The notes under the pieces are model-generated. The model saw only the letters and a program-made list of their open reading frames with translations, searched no databases and had not been told where the DNA came from. A program made the translations under genes and the position numbers. DNA of 64,000 bases from Myxococcus xanthus (GTDB taxonomy: Bacteria; Myxococcota; Myxococcia; Myxococcales; Myxococcaceae). Location: assembly GCF_900106535.1 (NCBI RefSeq), contig NZ_FNOH01000001.1, positions 372,001 to 436,000 of the forward strand, in the 5' to 3' direction. Of this stretch, positions 50,345-58,144 are shown one piece after another (positions within the stretch are counted from its first letter, which is position 1; each line of letters opens with the position of its first letter).

Positions 50345-50908
50345 TCAACGGGAAGGCGGGTACTTCTGTAGCTTGCGCTGGAGCGAGCGCCGGTGGATGC
50401 CCAGCTTGCGCGCCGCCTCGGAGATGTTGCCGCCGCAGTCCGCCAGCACGCGGTTGATGTGCTCCCACTCGGCGCGCGCCAGGGACGGGGCCTCGAAGCG
50501 CTCCGATGTCGCGACGGAGGGCTCGCCGGACGCACGCGCGAAGGCCGCGAGCAGGTCATCCGCGTCCGCGGGCTTCGGGAGGTAGTTCACCGCGCCCAGC
50601 CGGATGGCATCCACCGTGGTGGCGATGCTCCCGTAACCCGTGAGGACGACGACGCGCGTGGAGGCATCCACCGTGAGCAAATCCCTCACCACCTCCAGGC
50701 CGCTGCGGCCCGGCATGCGCAGGTCCACCACCGCGTACTCGGGCGACTCGCGGCGCGCGGCGGCAAGGGCTTCGTCGTAGTCCCCCGCGGTGGTGACGTC
50801 CCAGCCGCGCTCGCGGAAGGCGCGGGCCAGCCGCTCGCGCAGGGTGGAATCGTCATCCACCAGCAACAGGCTGGGGCGCTGCTCCGTGCCCGCGCTCGCG
50901 ATGCTCAT
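50345..50908 (-). CDS. regA: RegA/PrrA/ActR-type response regulator
   Basis: The 187-aa regulator has a receiver (LLLVDDD at 14-20, phosphoacceptor Asp62 in VVDLRMPG, TGYGSIATTVDAIRLGAV, Lys in YLPKPAD) and a Fis-type HTH at the C-terminus (NISEAARKLGIHRRSLQRKL). This is the full RegA architecture. The start ATG overlaps the regB stop as ATGA. RegA proteins switch respiration and energy genes in response to redox state; targets here cannot be read. Confidence 0.92.
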   Translation of the reverse strand: MSIASAGTEQRPSLLLVDDDSTLRERLARAFRERGWDVTTAGDYDEALAAARRESPEYAVVDLRMPGRSGLEVVRDLLTVDASTRVVVLTGYGSIATTVDAIRLGAVNYLPKPADADDLLAAFARASGEPSVATSERFEAPSLARAEWEHINRVLADCGGNISEAARKLGIHRRSLQRKLQKYPPSR

Positions 50909-52215
50909 GGCGCGCCCTCCGTCACCGGCAGCGAGAGGCTCGCCGTGGTGCCCCGGCCCGGCGTCGAGCGCAGCTCCAGGGAGCCGCCCAACTGCTCCAC
51001 CAGCGTGCGCGCCAGGAAGAGCCCCAGGCCCATTCCTTCGCCCGGTGGCTTGGTGGTGAAGAAGGGCTCGCCCGCCCGGGACAACACGTCCGCCGCCATC
51101 CCCGTGCCCGCGTCGCGCACCTCCAGCAGGGCACCTTCGCCGCGCGCTTGCACGCGCAGCTCCACGGGACGTGACACCTGGGACGCCTGGAGCGCGTTCT
51201 TCACCAGCCCGCGCAGCACCCGGGCCAGTGCCCGGGGTGGGCCGTGGACGCGCCAGTCGCGGGCCTCGGTGGGCAGTTCGACCGTCACCCGCTCCGCGCC
51301 GGGAAGCTCCGCCAGCATGTCCTCCACGAGCCGGCCCAGGGGCACGGGGTGGAAGGGCTCACCCGTCGTCTGCCCGGCGTCCGCGGACATCTGCACCAGG
51401 ACGTCGCGGCAGCGGTCCACCTGCTGGCGGATGAGGCGCAAATCTTCGCGAACGGACTCGGAGGTGCCCGCGGTGGCCAGCGCGCGCTCCACCTCCTTGG
51501 TCACCACGGCGATGGTGGACAGCGGCGTGGACAGCTCGTGCGCGGCGCCCGCGGCGAGCGTCGCCAGCGAGGCCACCTTCTCCCGCCGCGCGTGCAGCGC
51601 GCGCGCCTGCGCCAGCTCCTGCTCCCGCGCCCCGAGCGCCCGCGTGACGCGCTGGACGAAGTAGACAATGAAGCCCGCGGCCACGGCGAAGGCCACCCAC
51701 ATGCCGTTGATGTGCAGCCGCATCAGCTCCGCGTGGTCCGGCCGCGACAGGCCCGCTGGCAGCTCCACGTCCTGCAACACGAACAGCGAGCCGAAGGCCG
51801 TCAGCGTGAAGCCGAGCAGACCCCACATCCACCGCGAGGGCAGCAGCACGGTGCCCAGCGCCACGTTCACCAGGTAGAGCGTGGTGAAGGGGTTGTGCGT
51901 GCCGCCGCTGAGGGCCAGCAAGCCGGTGAGCACCAGCGTGTCCCACAGCATCAGCTTGCCAAGGGTGCCCTCCGTCACCCGGAGGCCGCGCGCCAGCCAC
52001 GCCCGCACCGACACGTTGGTCAGCGCCTCCAGGCCCAGCAGCGCGGCCAGCTCCGGTATCGGCAGCGCCAGCTCCAACCCGAAGGCCGCCACGCCGATGA
52101 CGAGCGTCTGGCCCAATAGCAGGCCCCATCGCAAGCGCAGCAGCCACTCCAGGTTGATGCGGGCCCGGGAGTCGGGCTCTGGGAGCGGCGGGGCGGCTTG
52201 GGGCGGAGGCGTCAT
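50905..52215 (-). CDS. regB: RegB/PrrB-type redox sensor histidine kinase
   Basis: The 436-aa membrane kinase (start ATG 52215) has six likely membrane helices in residues 25-195. Between helices it carries GGTHNPF at 104-110, the quinone-binding GGxxNPF signature of RegB. The H-box is AAGAAHELSTPLSTIAVV with His226, and Cys269 in VDRCRDVL matches the redox-active cysteine. HATPase motifs (VLRGLVKNALQAS, GMGLGLFLARTL) are present. It overlaps regA at one end and the lipoprotein gene at the other (both ATGA), so all four genes from 53906 down form one operon. Confidence 0.92.
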   Translation of the reverse strand: MTPPPQAAPPLPEPDSRARINLEWLLRLRWGLLLGQTLVIGVAAFGLELALPIPELAALLGLEALTNVSVRAWLARGLRVTEGTLGKLMLWDTLVLTGLLALSGGTHNPFTTLYLVNVALGTVLLPSRWMWGLLGFTLTAFGSLFVLQDVELPAGLSRPDHAELMRLHINGMWVAFAVAAGFIVYFVQRVTRALGAREQELAQARALHARREKVASLATLAAGAAHELSTPLSTIAVVTKEVERALATAGTSESVREDLRLIRQQVDRCRDVLVQMSADAGQTTGEPFHPVPLGRLVEDMLAELPGAERVTVELPTEARDWRVHGPPRALARVLRGLVKNALQASQVSRPVELRVQARGEGALLEVRDAGTGMAADVLSRAGEPFFTTKPPGEGMGLGLFLARTLVEQLGGSLELRSTPGRGTTASLSLPVTEGAP

Positions 52216-52979
52216 GGTGCGACGGAGGAGGGAGGCACCACCGAGCGGGCCACGTTGCCCACCAGGTCCACGTTGGCGGGTGGCTGCTCGGCGCTGACGC
52301 CATCCAGCCACGTATCCCACGAGAGCGCAAAGACGAGCTGCGTGTGAGGATTGGCTTCCGACAGCGTCACCCACTCCAGTAGCACGTCCACCGAGGCGCG
52401 CGTCTGGAAGCTCACCTCGAAGGGCTGGGGCTCGCTGTCCTGTCCGGTGCCCAGGGTGCCGCGCAGGTGCAGGCTGCGGCCCACCATGTCCACCGGCGCG
52501 TCGCCCTGGGCGGCGGCGGCCAGGCCTTGTGCATTGTTGCCCGCGGGCTCGAAGTGGAGGCGCGCGTGGCAGTAGCGGCCCGGCGGCGGGTGCACCGCGC
52601 CCAGCGGAATGACCGTCCCATCCTCGCTGCCCAGGTTCACGACGTGGGCGGTGTCCAGCCGCGTGGGGTGGGTCACCGTGTGGTGGGCCCACGCCGTGCC
52701 CACGGGGGACAGTTGGCGCAGGACGCGTTTCCAGCCGACCTCCGCGCAGGGGAGCAGCTCCACGCTGCCCAGCGTGACGAAGCCGCTGGTGAGGACGGCG
52801 CGGGTGCCCTGGTCGTTCATGAGCTCGCGCGCGCCGGCCGCGCCCGAGATGGGCCGCGCCCGGGCGGTGATGAGCGCGAGGTCGAGCGTCATGCCGTCCT
52901 GGACGTTGGTGCCGCCGCAGCCGGCGAGAGACAGGAGCGCGGCGGCGCTCACGGTGACGGGCTTGAGGAAGGAGCGCAT
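52212..52979 (-). CDS. Lipoprotein of the RegBA operon
   Basis: The 255-aa precursor has a lipoprotein signal (MRSFLKPVTVSAAALLSLAG then CGG). The mature part is beta-rich with an Asn/His segment (YCHARLHFEPAGNNAQ) and a WVTLSEANPHTQLVFALS strand near the end. It has a few His and Cys residues that might bind metal, which is a guess. No family is known to me. Its last bases overlap the regB start, and it follows the outer-membrane protein by three bases. The partner genes suggest a role linked to respiration or metal handling. Confidence 0.7.
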   Translation of the reverse strand: MRSFLKPVTVSAAALLSLAGCGGTNVQDGMTLDLALITARARPISGAAGARELMNDQGTRAVLTSGFVTLGSVELLPCAEVGWKRVLRQLSPVGTAWAHHTVTHPTRLDTAHVVNLGSEDGTVIPLGAVHPPPGRYCHARLHFEPAGNNAQGLAAAAQGDAPVDMVGRSLHLRGTLGTGQDSEPQPFEVSFQTRASVDVLLEWVTLSEANPHTQLVFALSWDTWLDGVSAEQPPANVDLVGNVARSVVPPSSVAP

Positions 52980-52982
52980 GGT

Positions 52983-53906
52983 TCAGAGGTCGTAGGCGAC
53001 GGACAACATCGCGATGGGCGTGGGGACAACGCGGCCACGCAGTTGGTTGATGAAGGGCACGCGCACGCCCGCCGCGACGACGACGTCCATGCCCGGGCTG
53101 AAGATCACATCGGGAGACGCGTAGCCGATGAATCCGCCTGTGTGCTCATGGCGCTCGCTGTCCGTGTGGCCCTGGTGCTCGCCTTTCGAGTCGGCCGGCG
53201 CTTCCAGGCGGCTGTCGAAGCCCAGGCGCAGGGCCCAGCGGGCCGATGGCTGGTATTGCGCGGCGAGCGTGGTGCGGAGGGAGGCACCCGCGCGGAAGCC
53301 TTGGATGCCGCGCGTGGGGAAGAAGCTGGTGGCGCTGGCCAGGAAGGACCAGCTGCCGCGGAAGTGCTGATAGGCGAGGCCGGCCAGTGGATCCACGGAG
53401 CCGCTGCCGAGCTGACTGTCCAGGGCCAGTTGGGCGCCGTCCGGACCGCGCAGCACGGGCGCGGTGGGGAGCTTCACGCCGCCCAACGCGCTGAACAGGT
53501 GGTCCGCGGAGAAGGCCTTGTCCTGGAAGAGGAACACCTTCGCGGCGACCTCCACGTCGCCAATGCCCCAGCCGCGGTCCCGGGCGAGGCTGACGTGCCG
53601 CACCTCGCGGGCCTGCAGGGGCAGGGTGGCGGAGAGGAACAGCCAGGGGAGCGGCGCGTAGGCCACCGCCAGGTCCATGCGCGCCTCGCGCAGGCGCAGG
53701 GCGTCCACCCCTTCCTCGCCGACCGTGTGGCCCCAGCCCCGGACGGTGGAGGACACGCGCAGGCGGCCGGAGAACGGCTGCTCGGTGCCCATGGACATGA
53801 GCGTGGGGTCGCCACAGGCACAGGTGGCGCAGGCCCAGGCGCTCGAGGTGGGGACGAGTAGCAGGGCGCTGGACAACAGGAGGGTGACGGTGAGGGCGTT
53901 CTTCAC
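52983..53906 (-). CDS. Predicted outer-membrane protein with CATCACG motif
   Basis: The 307-aa precursor (GTG start at 53906 chosen; ATG 53969 adds a non-signal-like tail) has a signal peptide (VKNALTVTLLLSSALLLVP) and, right after cleavage, ACATCACGDPTLMSMG, a Cys motif at the mature N-terminus. The rest has alternating strands ending in a terminal aromatic/Leu (SVAYDL), typical of barrels. A His/Asp/Glu-rich loop (EHQGHTDSERHEHTGG) could bind metal. It is the first gene of the operon with the lipoprotein and RegBA. The exact function is not recognised. Confidence 0.7.
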   Translation of the reverse strand: MKNALTVTLLLSSALLLVPTSSAWACATCACGDPTLMSMGTEQPFSGRLRVSSTVRGWGHTVGEEGVDALRLREARMDLAVAYAPLPWLFLSATLPLQAREVRHVSLARDRGWGIGDVEVAAKVFLFQDKAFSADHLFSALGGVKLPTAPVLRGPDGAQLALDSQLGSGSVDPLAGLAYQHFRGSWSFLASATSFFPTRGIQGFRAGASLRTTLAAQYQPSARWALRLGFDSRLEAPADSKGEHQGHTDSERHEHTGGFIGYASPDVIFSPGMDVVVAAGVRVPFINQLRGRVVPTPIAMLSVAYDL

Positions 53907-54105
53907 GGCCCGGGCACCATACGTGGTGGCCTGGAGGCCCGCGTGTGGCGTGTTGTCGCAGCGGGCCATGGCCTGGAAGGGCTGGCGGCGCAGGGCGAGC
54001 GGCCAGGCGAGCGGCCGGTGTCACGCAGGAATCGATGCTCACTTTGAGAATGACGACGTCCTGCCAGCGTTGAGGGGCTGGGAGGAGGGACGACAGGGAG
54101 GATTC

Positions 54106-54543
54106 ATGGGCGTGCTAGCGCCGATTGGCCGGCTGCTCTTTTCGGCCATCTTCATCACCAGCGGCCTGAACCACTTCTTCCAGTTGGAGGCGCTGATGGG
54201 CGTGGCCCAGGCGTCCGGGGTGCCGGAGCCGCGCATGGCGGTGCTGGGGTCCGGCGTGGCGCTGGTGGTGGGCGGCTTGTCCGTGCTGCTGGGCGTATTC
54301 GCCCGCCTGGGCGCGGCAGCCATCGCCATCTTCCTGCTGTCCGCTGCCTTCATGGTCCACAGGTTCTGGCTGGTGACGGACCCGGTGCAGGCGCAGGACC
54401 AGCTCATCCACTTCATGAAGAACCTCTCCATGGCGGGTGGAGCGCTGTTCATCGTCTACTTCGGGTCCGGGCCCTTCAGCCTGCGGCGCAAGAAGGCGGA
54501 AGGGCTGGGGAGCGGGAGGCTGGGCGTTCCGCTGCGGCCTTGA
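54106..54543 (+). CDS. DoxX-family membrane protein
   Basis: The 145-aa protein starts at ATG 54106 with AGGGAGG just upstream. It has four hydrophobic helices (IGRLLFSAIFITSGLNHFF, LGSGVALVVGGLSVLLGVFA, LGAAAIAIFLLSAAFMVH, NLSMAGGALFIVYFGSG), the DoxX pattern. DoxX-like proteins are linked to quinone or thiosulfate metabolism or oxidative stress, without one clear function. The C-terminal tail is short and basic. It is convergent with the JAMM module copy 2. Bases 53907-54105 upstream show no gene. Confidence 0.82.
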   Translation: MGVLAPIGRLLFSAIFITSGLNHFFQLEALMGVAQASGVPEPRMAVLGSGVALVVGGLSVLLGVFARLGAAAIAIFLLSAAFMVHRFWLVTDPVQAQDQLIHFMKNLSMAGGALFIVYFGSGPFSLRRKKAEGLGSGRLGVPLRP

Positions 54544-54601
54544 GCCTCAGGGCGTGGGGGCGCTGACGGCCGGGGCCTCCGCGCATCTGCGTTGGGAATC
54601 C

Positions 54602-55021
54602 TCAGCGCTGGACCGCAAGGATTCGCCAGGTCTTCGAGTCGATCGCATACCGCGCCCCCATGTCGTAGGGGGCACCCTTTCTCTCGCATGCGTCGGGGTC
54701 CAGCGAGATGCTCACGAGGATGATTCCGCCTTCGTACGGAGCCGCTGTCACGTCGTAGGACTCTCGCCGATAGAGGCACTCCCCTCCGGGCCGGTCGCCC
54801 GGCGGGAGCTTCAGGTCCCATGGCAGGTAGTCCTCCATGGCGAGCTGGACAGCCTGGGCCAGGGGGCGCCGGATGATGACGCGTCCCTCTTCCGGCATTC
54901 CAACGGGGAACTCGAACCTCGAGGCTTCCTCCGCGGGCACATGGACAGGACGAGGCGGCTTCTTGAAGAGGGTGCATGCCGGGAGCGTGCACAGGCACAT
55001 CAGGGGCAACCACTTTGGCAT
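54602..55021 (-). CDS. Small partner lipoprotein of the JAMM module (copy 2)
   Basis: The 139-aa product starts at ATG 55021 with AGGAGA six bases upstream. It has a lipobox (CTLPAC) followed by TLFKKPPRPVHVPAEEASRF, and it matches copy 1 (19960-20379) across its length: PAEEASRFEFP, QLAMEDYLPWDLK, ECLYRRESYDV, LDPDACE, YAID and ILAVQR. Both genes are 420 bp. It follows the JAMM gene by 11 bp. The role is unknown; conserved pairing suggests it works with the JAMM protein. Confidence 0.75.
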   Translation of the reverse strand: MPKWLPLMCLCTLPACTLFKKPPRPVHVPAEEASRFEFPVGMPEEGRVIIRRPLAQAVQLAMEDYLPWDLKLPPGDRPGGECLYRRESYDVTAAPYEGGIILVSISLDPDACERKGAPYDMGARYAIDSKTWRILAVQR

Positions 55022-55032
55022 GATGTCTCCTG

Positions 55033-55686
55033 TCAGTCCTCGCGTCCGACGGGGGTGATGAAGCCGAACGGTTTGTCTGCGGGCTTGATGAGCCCGATGC
55101 GGACCCACTGCTTCCCTCGGCGCGAGTAGACCTCGCCGGGCCTGTCTACATCATCCAGGTGGGGGATCAGCTTCTGGATGTGGCACGCCGAATCGAACTG
55201 AATCTTGATGAGCCAGAGTTGATTGGCTGCGCGCCGGTCCGGCTCGGATAGCGGCGAAGGGTGCCAGGGATGACTGTGGTAGTCGGCGAGGATGGAGAGA
55301 GACCGGGCCTCGGGGTCGATGACCTTGCGAACGGGAAAGCAGGACTTCTTCGTCGCTTCCCTGCGCAGTTGCCATCGGCCGAGGGGAGAGGGATGGCTGA
55401 CGCGGTAGATGCCGTCGCCTCGGGAGTAGATGAGGCCGCAGTACTCCTGTCCGTAATCCCTGTCGGTCGCGCCCGGGAGCTTCATGATGGCGGGGCACAG
55501 GCGGTCGATGACGTCATCCACGTCCCGGGATGGCTCGACGCCAGACCATGGCCCCCGCGCCCAGACATAGTCCGAGTCGTCGCTGATGAAGCCGTAGTGC
55601 TCGGTTTCGTGTGCCTTGCGAGGAGCGCTTTCACAAGCAAGGCACACGAGGAGCAGGGACGCAGGCCACCAGCGCTTCGGGTGCAT
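55033..55686 (-). CDS. JAMM/MPN-motif lipoprotein (module copy 2)
   Basis: The 217-aa lipoprotein (lipobox CLAC, Cys18) carries the JAMM signature: Glu81 in QEYCGLIY, His137-Ser-His139, seven residues, Ser147, two residues, Asp150, in ILADYHSHPWHPSPLSEPD. It has the classic HSHP form, closer to canonical JAB than copy 1 (HSHS). It shares with copy 1 the blocks RGPWSGVEPSRDVDDVIDRL, LCPAIMKLPG and WVRIGLIKPADKP. It likely is a zinc peptidase or isopeptidase anchored at the envelope. Its operon partner lies 11 bp downstream. No signs of decay. Confidence 0.8.
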   Translation of the reverse strand: MHPKRWWPASLLLVCLACESAPRKAHETEHYGFISDDSDYVWARGPWSGVEPSRDVDDVIDRLCPAIMKLPGATDRDYGQEYCGLIYSRGDGIYRVSHPSPLGRWQLRREATKKSCFPVRKVIDPEARSLSILADYHSHPWHPSPLSEPDRRAANQLWLIKIQFDSACHIQKLIPHLDDVDRPGEVYSRRGKQWVRIGLIKPADKPFGFITPVGRED

Positions 55687-55737
55687 GCCCCCTGCTTAGG
55701 AGATGCGCGGCGGGCTCGCAAGCCAGGCTGGCGTGCG

Positions 55738-56640
55738 CTACCCGGCGCTGACGGCGGCCTGTCGCAGCGTGAAGAAGGCCACCTCCGGCTCGCTGCCCCG
55801 CCGCAGGTAGGGGCCGCCGAAGCCGAAGCCCAGGCCCCGGTTCACGTACAACTGGTTGCCATTCACGTGATAGTGGCCGCGGATGTACGGCTGACCCGCG
55901 CGGCGGAAGAGGGCCTCCGTCAGACCGCGCACCACGAACTGGCCGCCGTGCGTGTGCCCGGAGAACTGCACCAGCCCCGCGTGTGCCGGTAGCTTCTCCG
56001 CCGTGGGCGGCGTGTGGGCCAGCACCAGCCGCGTGCCGGACACCGGCGCACCCCGGAAGGTGGCCTCCACGTCGTCCCGGCCGGTGAGTCCGTCGTCGAC
56101 GCCCAGCACCGTCACCGGCGCGCCCTTCACGTGCACCTGCCGGTGCTCATTCTGCAGCACCGTGTAGCCCATCCGTTCGAAGGACTCGCGCAGGTACGGT
56201 GCGTTCACCCAGTGGTCATGGTTGCCCAGCACCACGTAGACGGGGCCCTCGATGCCAGCCAGCAGCTCGCGCACGCGCGGCAACGGTTTGGGACTGTGCG
56301 TGACGTAGTCGCCGGTGAGGAACACCAGGTCCGGCTTCTCCTCGTTGACCGCCTCCACCGCGCGGCGGATTCGCAGCGCCGAGGTGGCCTGCCCCACGTG
56401 CACGTCCGACAGCTGCGCGATGCGCAGGCCGTCATGCTCGGCATGCATGTGCTGGACCATCAGCACGTTCTCCGAAAGGGAGAAGTGGTCCCGCCAGCGG
56501 AGGCGCCGCTCCGTGCGGAAGGGGTCGGCACCGCTGCGCGCGACCAGCGCATTGCGCCCGTCCTCCTGCAGGTTCCGCCGGAAGCTGTTGGCCGGAGCTG
56601 CCAGGGGGGCGTCACGACGGGCGAGACGTCTCAGGCGCAT
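55738..56640 (-). CDS. Metallophosphoesterase (YkuE/Lpx-like calcineurin fold)
   Basis: The 300-aa enzyme starts at ATG 56640 with AAAGGAA about nine bases upstream. It has the full calcineurin-type motif set: LSDVHVG (D-x-H), GDYVTH, GNHDHW, then LAHTPPT and SGHTHGGQF. The spacing is that of YkuE-like phosphoesterases acting on UDP-linked or lipid substrates. No signal peptide is evident; the N-terminus is basic (MRLRRLARRDA). The remaining residues (YVNRGLGFGFGGPYLRRGSE) are also typical of this family. It diverges from the histidine kinase at 56849. Confidence 0.88.
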   Translation of the reverse strand: MRLRRLARRDAPLAAPANSFRRNLQEDGRNALVARSGADPFRTERRLRWRDHFSLSENVLMVQHMHAEHDGLRIAQLSDVHVGQATSALRIRRAVEAVNEEKPDLVFLTGDYVTHSPKPLPRVRELLAGIEGPVYVVLGNHDHWVNAPYLRESFERMGYTVLQNEHRQVHVKGAPVTVLGVDDGLTGRDDVEATFRGAPVSGTRLVLAHTPPTAEKLPAHAGLVQFSGHTHGGQFVVRGLTEALFRRAGQPYIRGHYHVNGNQLYVNRGLGFGFGGPYLRRGSEPEVAFFTLRQAAVSAG

Positions 56641-56848
56641 GCGGTTCGGTTCCTTTCGGTGCCAGGGACGGCGTGAGGGCTCGATTGTAGCGAGCCTGGC
56701 GAGGTGGGTTGAAGCAGGTGTCCCTCGCACGCTTGCCCAGCCGGCGGCCGGCGCCCGAGGTGCGTGGAAAACCCGCGCGATTTCAGGAAGATTCCGAAGC
56801 GTCCTCAGGCATCCTTCCCTCATTGGACAGACGTCCGGGGGGCGTGCA

Positions 56849-58084
56849 GTGACGGTGACCGTTGGGATTGCTACAGAAGGTGGAGGAATCGCCACGCCCC
56901 CTTCCGGCGGCGGTTCGCGGCCGGTGGAGCTGGCCGAGCTCATGTCCACGGTGCCACTGGGCATGGCCATCATCGACCGCGAGCTGCGCTTCGTCGAGGT
57001 GAGCGACGCCATGGCCGCCATGCATGGCGTATCGCGCGAGGCCCACCTGGGCCAGCCCATGGTGGAGGTGCTGCGCGCCGAACCCTCCGCGGCCGACGTC
57101 GTGCGCCGCGTCCGCCGCGTGCTGGAGACAGGCGTGGCGCTGGAGGGCGTGGAAATCATCCACCGCGAGTCGGGCGCCCACGGCGAGCGCACCCGCGTCT
57201 ACCGCGCCAGCTACCACCCCGTGCGCCGCGATGGCGCCATCGTCGCCGCGTGCATCTACGTGGAGGACATGACGGAGCGCCGCCGCGTGGAGGCCCAGCG
57301 CGACGCGGGCGCGGCCCGGGAGCGCTCGGTGCGCGAGCAGGCGCTGCGCGAGACGCAGGAGGCCGTGCGCGCCCGGGATGAGTTCCTCAGCGTGGCGGCC
57401 CACGAGCTGCGCACGCCCCTCACCAGCCTGCGCCTGCACCTGCAACTGCTGCTGCGCCAGGTGGGCGGCTCGAACCAGGAGCCGCCCGCGGAGCTGGCGC
57501 CCAGGGCCCGCGTGCTGGACCGCCAGTTGTCGCGGCTGGTGGGGCTGGTCAACACGCTGCTGGACGTGTCGCGGCTGGCCGCGGGCCGGCTGTCGCTGGA
57601 GCCCCGGGAGCTGGACCTGGCGCAGATGGTGCGGCAGATGGCGGAGGCCTTCTCCGAGGAGTTCACCCGCGCCGGCAGCACGTTGTCGCTGCACGTGGAC
57701 GGACCGCTGCTGGGCGAATGGGATTCGCTGCGCCTGGAGCAGGTGCTGGTGAACCTGCTCTCCAACGCGGTGAAGTACGGCGGCGGCCAGCCGGTGGAGG
57801 TGTCGCTCGCCAGCGAGGGCCCCACGGCGGTGCTCGCCGTGAAGGACCAGGGCATTGGCATCTCCGAGGACGGCATGGCGCGCCTGTTCGGCAAGTTCGA
57901 GCGCGCGGTGTCGGAGCGGCACTACGGCGGTCTGGGCCTGGGCCTCTACATCACCCGTCAAATCGTGGAGGCCATGGGCGGCAGCATCACCGTGCGCTCC
58001 GCGCAGGGAAAAGGCTCCACGTTCATCCTCCGCCTGCCCACGCGGCCCCCGGTGCCCTCCAAGGCCGCCGTGGGCGCGCGGTAG
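56849..58084 (+). CDS. PAS-domain histidine kinase
   Basis: The 411-aa soluble protein starts at GTG 56849 (the frame's most credible start; GGGG-rich site upstream). One PAS domain spans about 28-145 (STVPLGMAIIDRELRFVEVS, YHPVRRDGAIVAACIYVEDM), then a coiled coil and HisKA with His185 (FLSVAAHELRTPLTSLRL) and HATPase (VNLLSNAVKYGG, GGLGLGLYITRQI). Motifs are intact. There is no adjacent regulator. The H-box and adjoining RARDEFLSVAAHELRTP closely match the kinase starting at 62137, so the two are related. Confidence 0.88.
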   Translation: MTVTVGIATEGGGIATPPSGGGSRPVELAELMSTVPLGMAIIDRELRFVEVSDAMAAMHGVSREAHLGQPMVEVLRAEPSAADVVRRVRRVLETGVALEGVEIIHRESGAHGERTRVYRASYHPVRRDGAIVAACIYVEDMTERRRVEAQRDAGAARERSVREQALRETQEAVRARDEFLSVAAHELRTPLTSLRLHLQLLLRQVGGSNQEPPAELAPRARVLDRQLSRLVGLVNTLLDVSRLAAGRLSLEPRELDLAQMVRQMAEAFSEEFTRAGSTLSLHVDGPLLGEWDSLRLEQVLVNLLSNAVKYGGGQPVEVSLASEGPTAVLAVKDQGIGISEDGMARLFGKFERAVSERHYGGLGLGLYITRQIVEAMGGSITVRSAQGKGSTFILRLPTRPPVPSKAAVGAR

Positions 58085-58144
58085 ATTCAGGACGCGAACC
58101 CCCCGGGCGCCCGCGCGTGGCACCCCAGGGGGCTTCCCCGCGCT

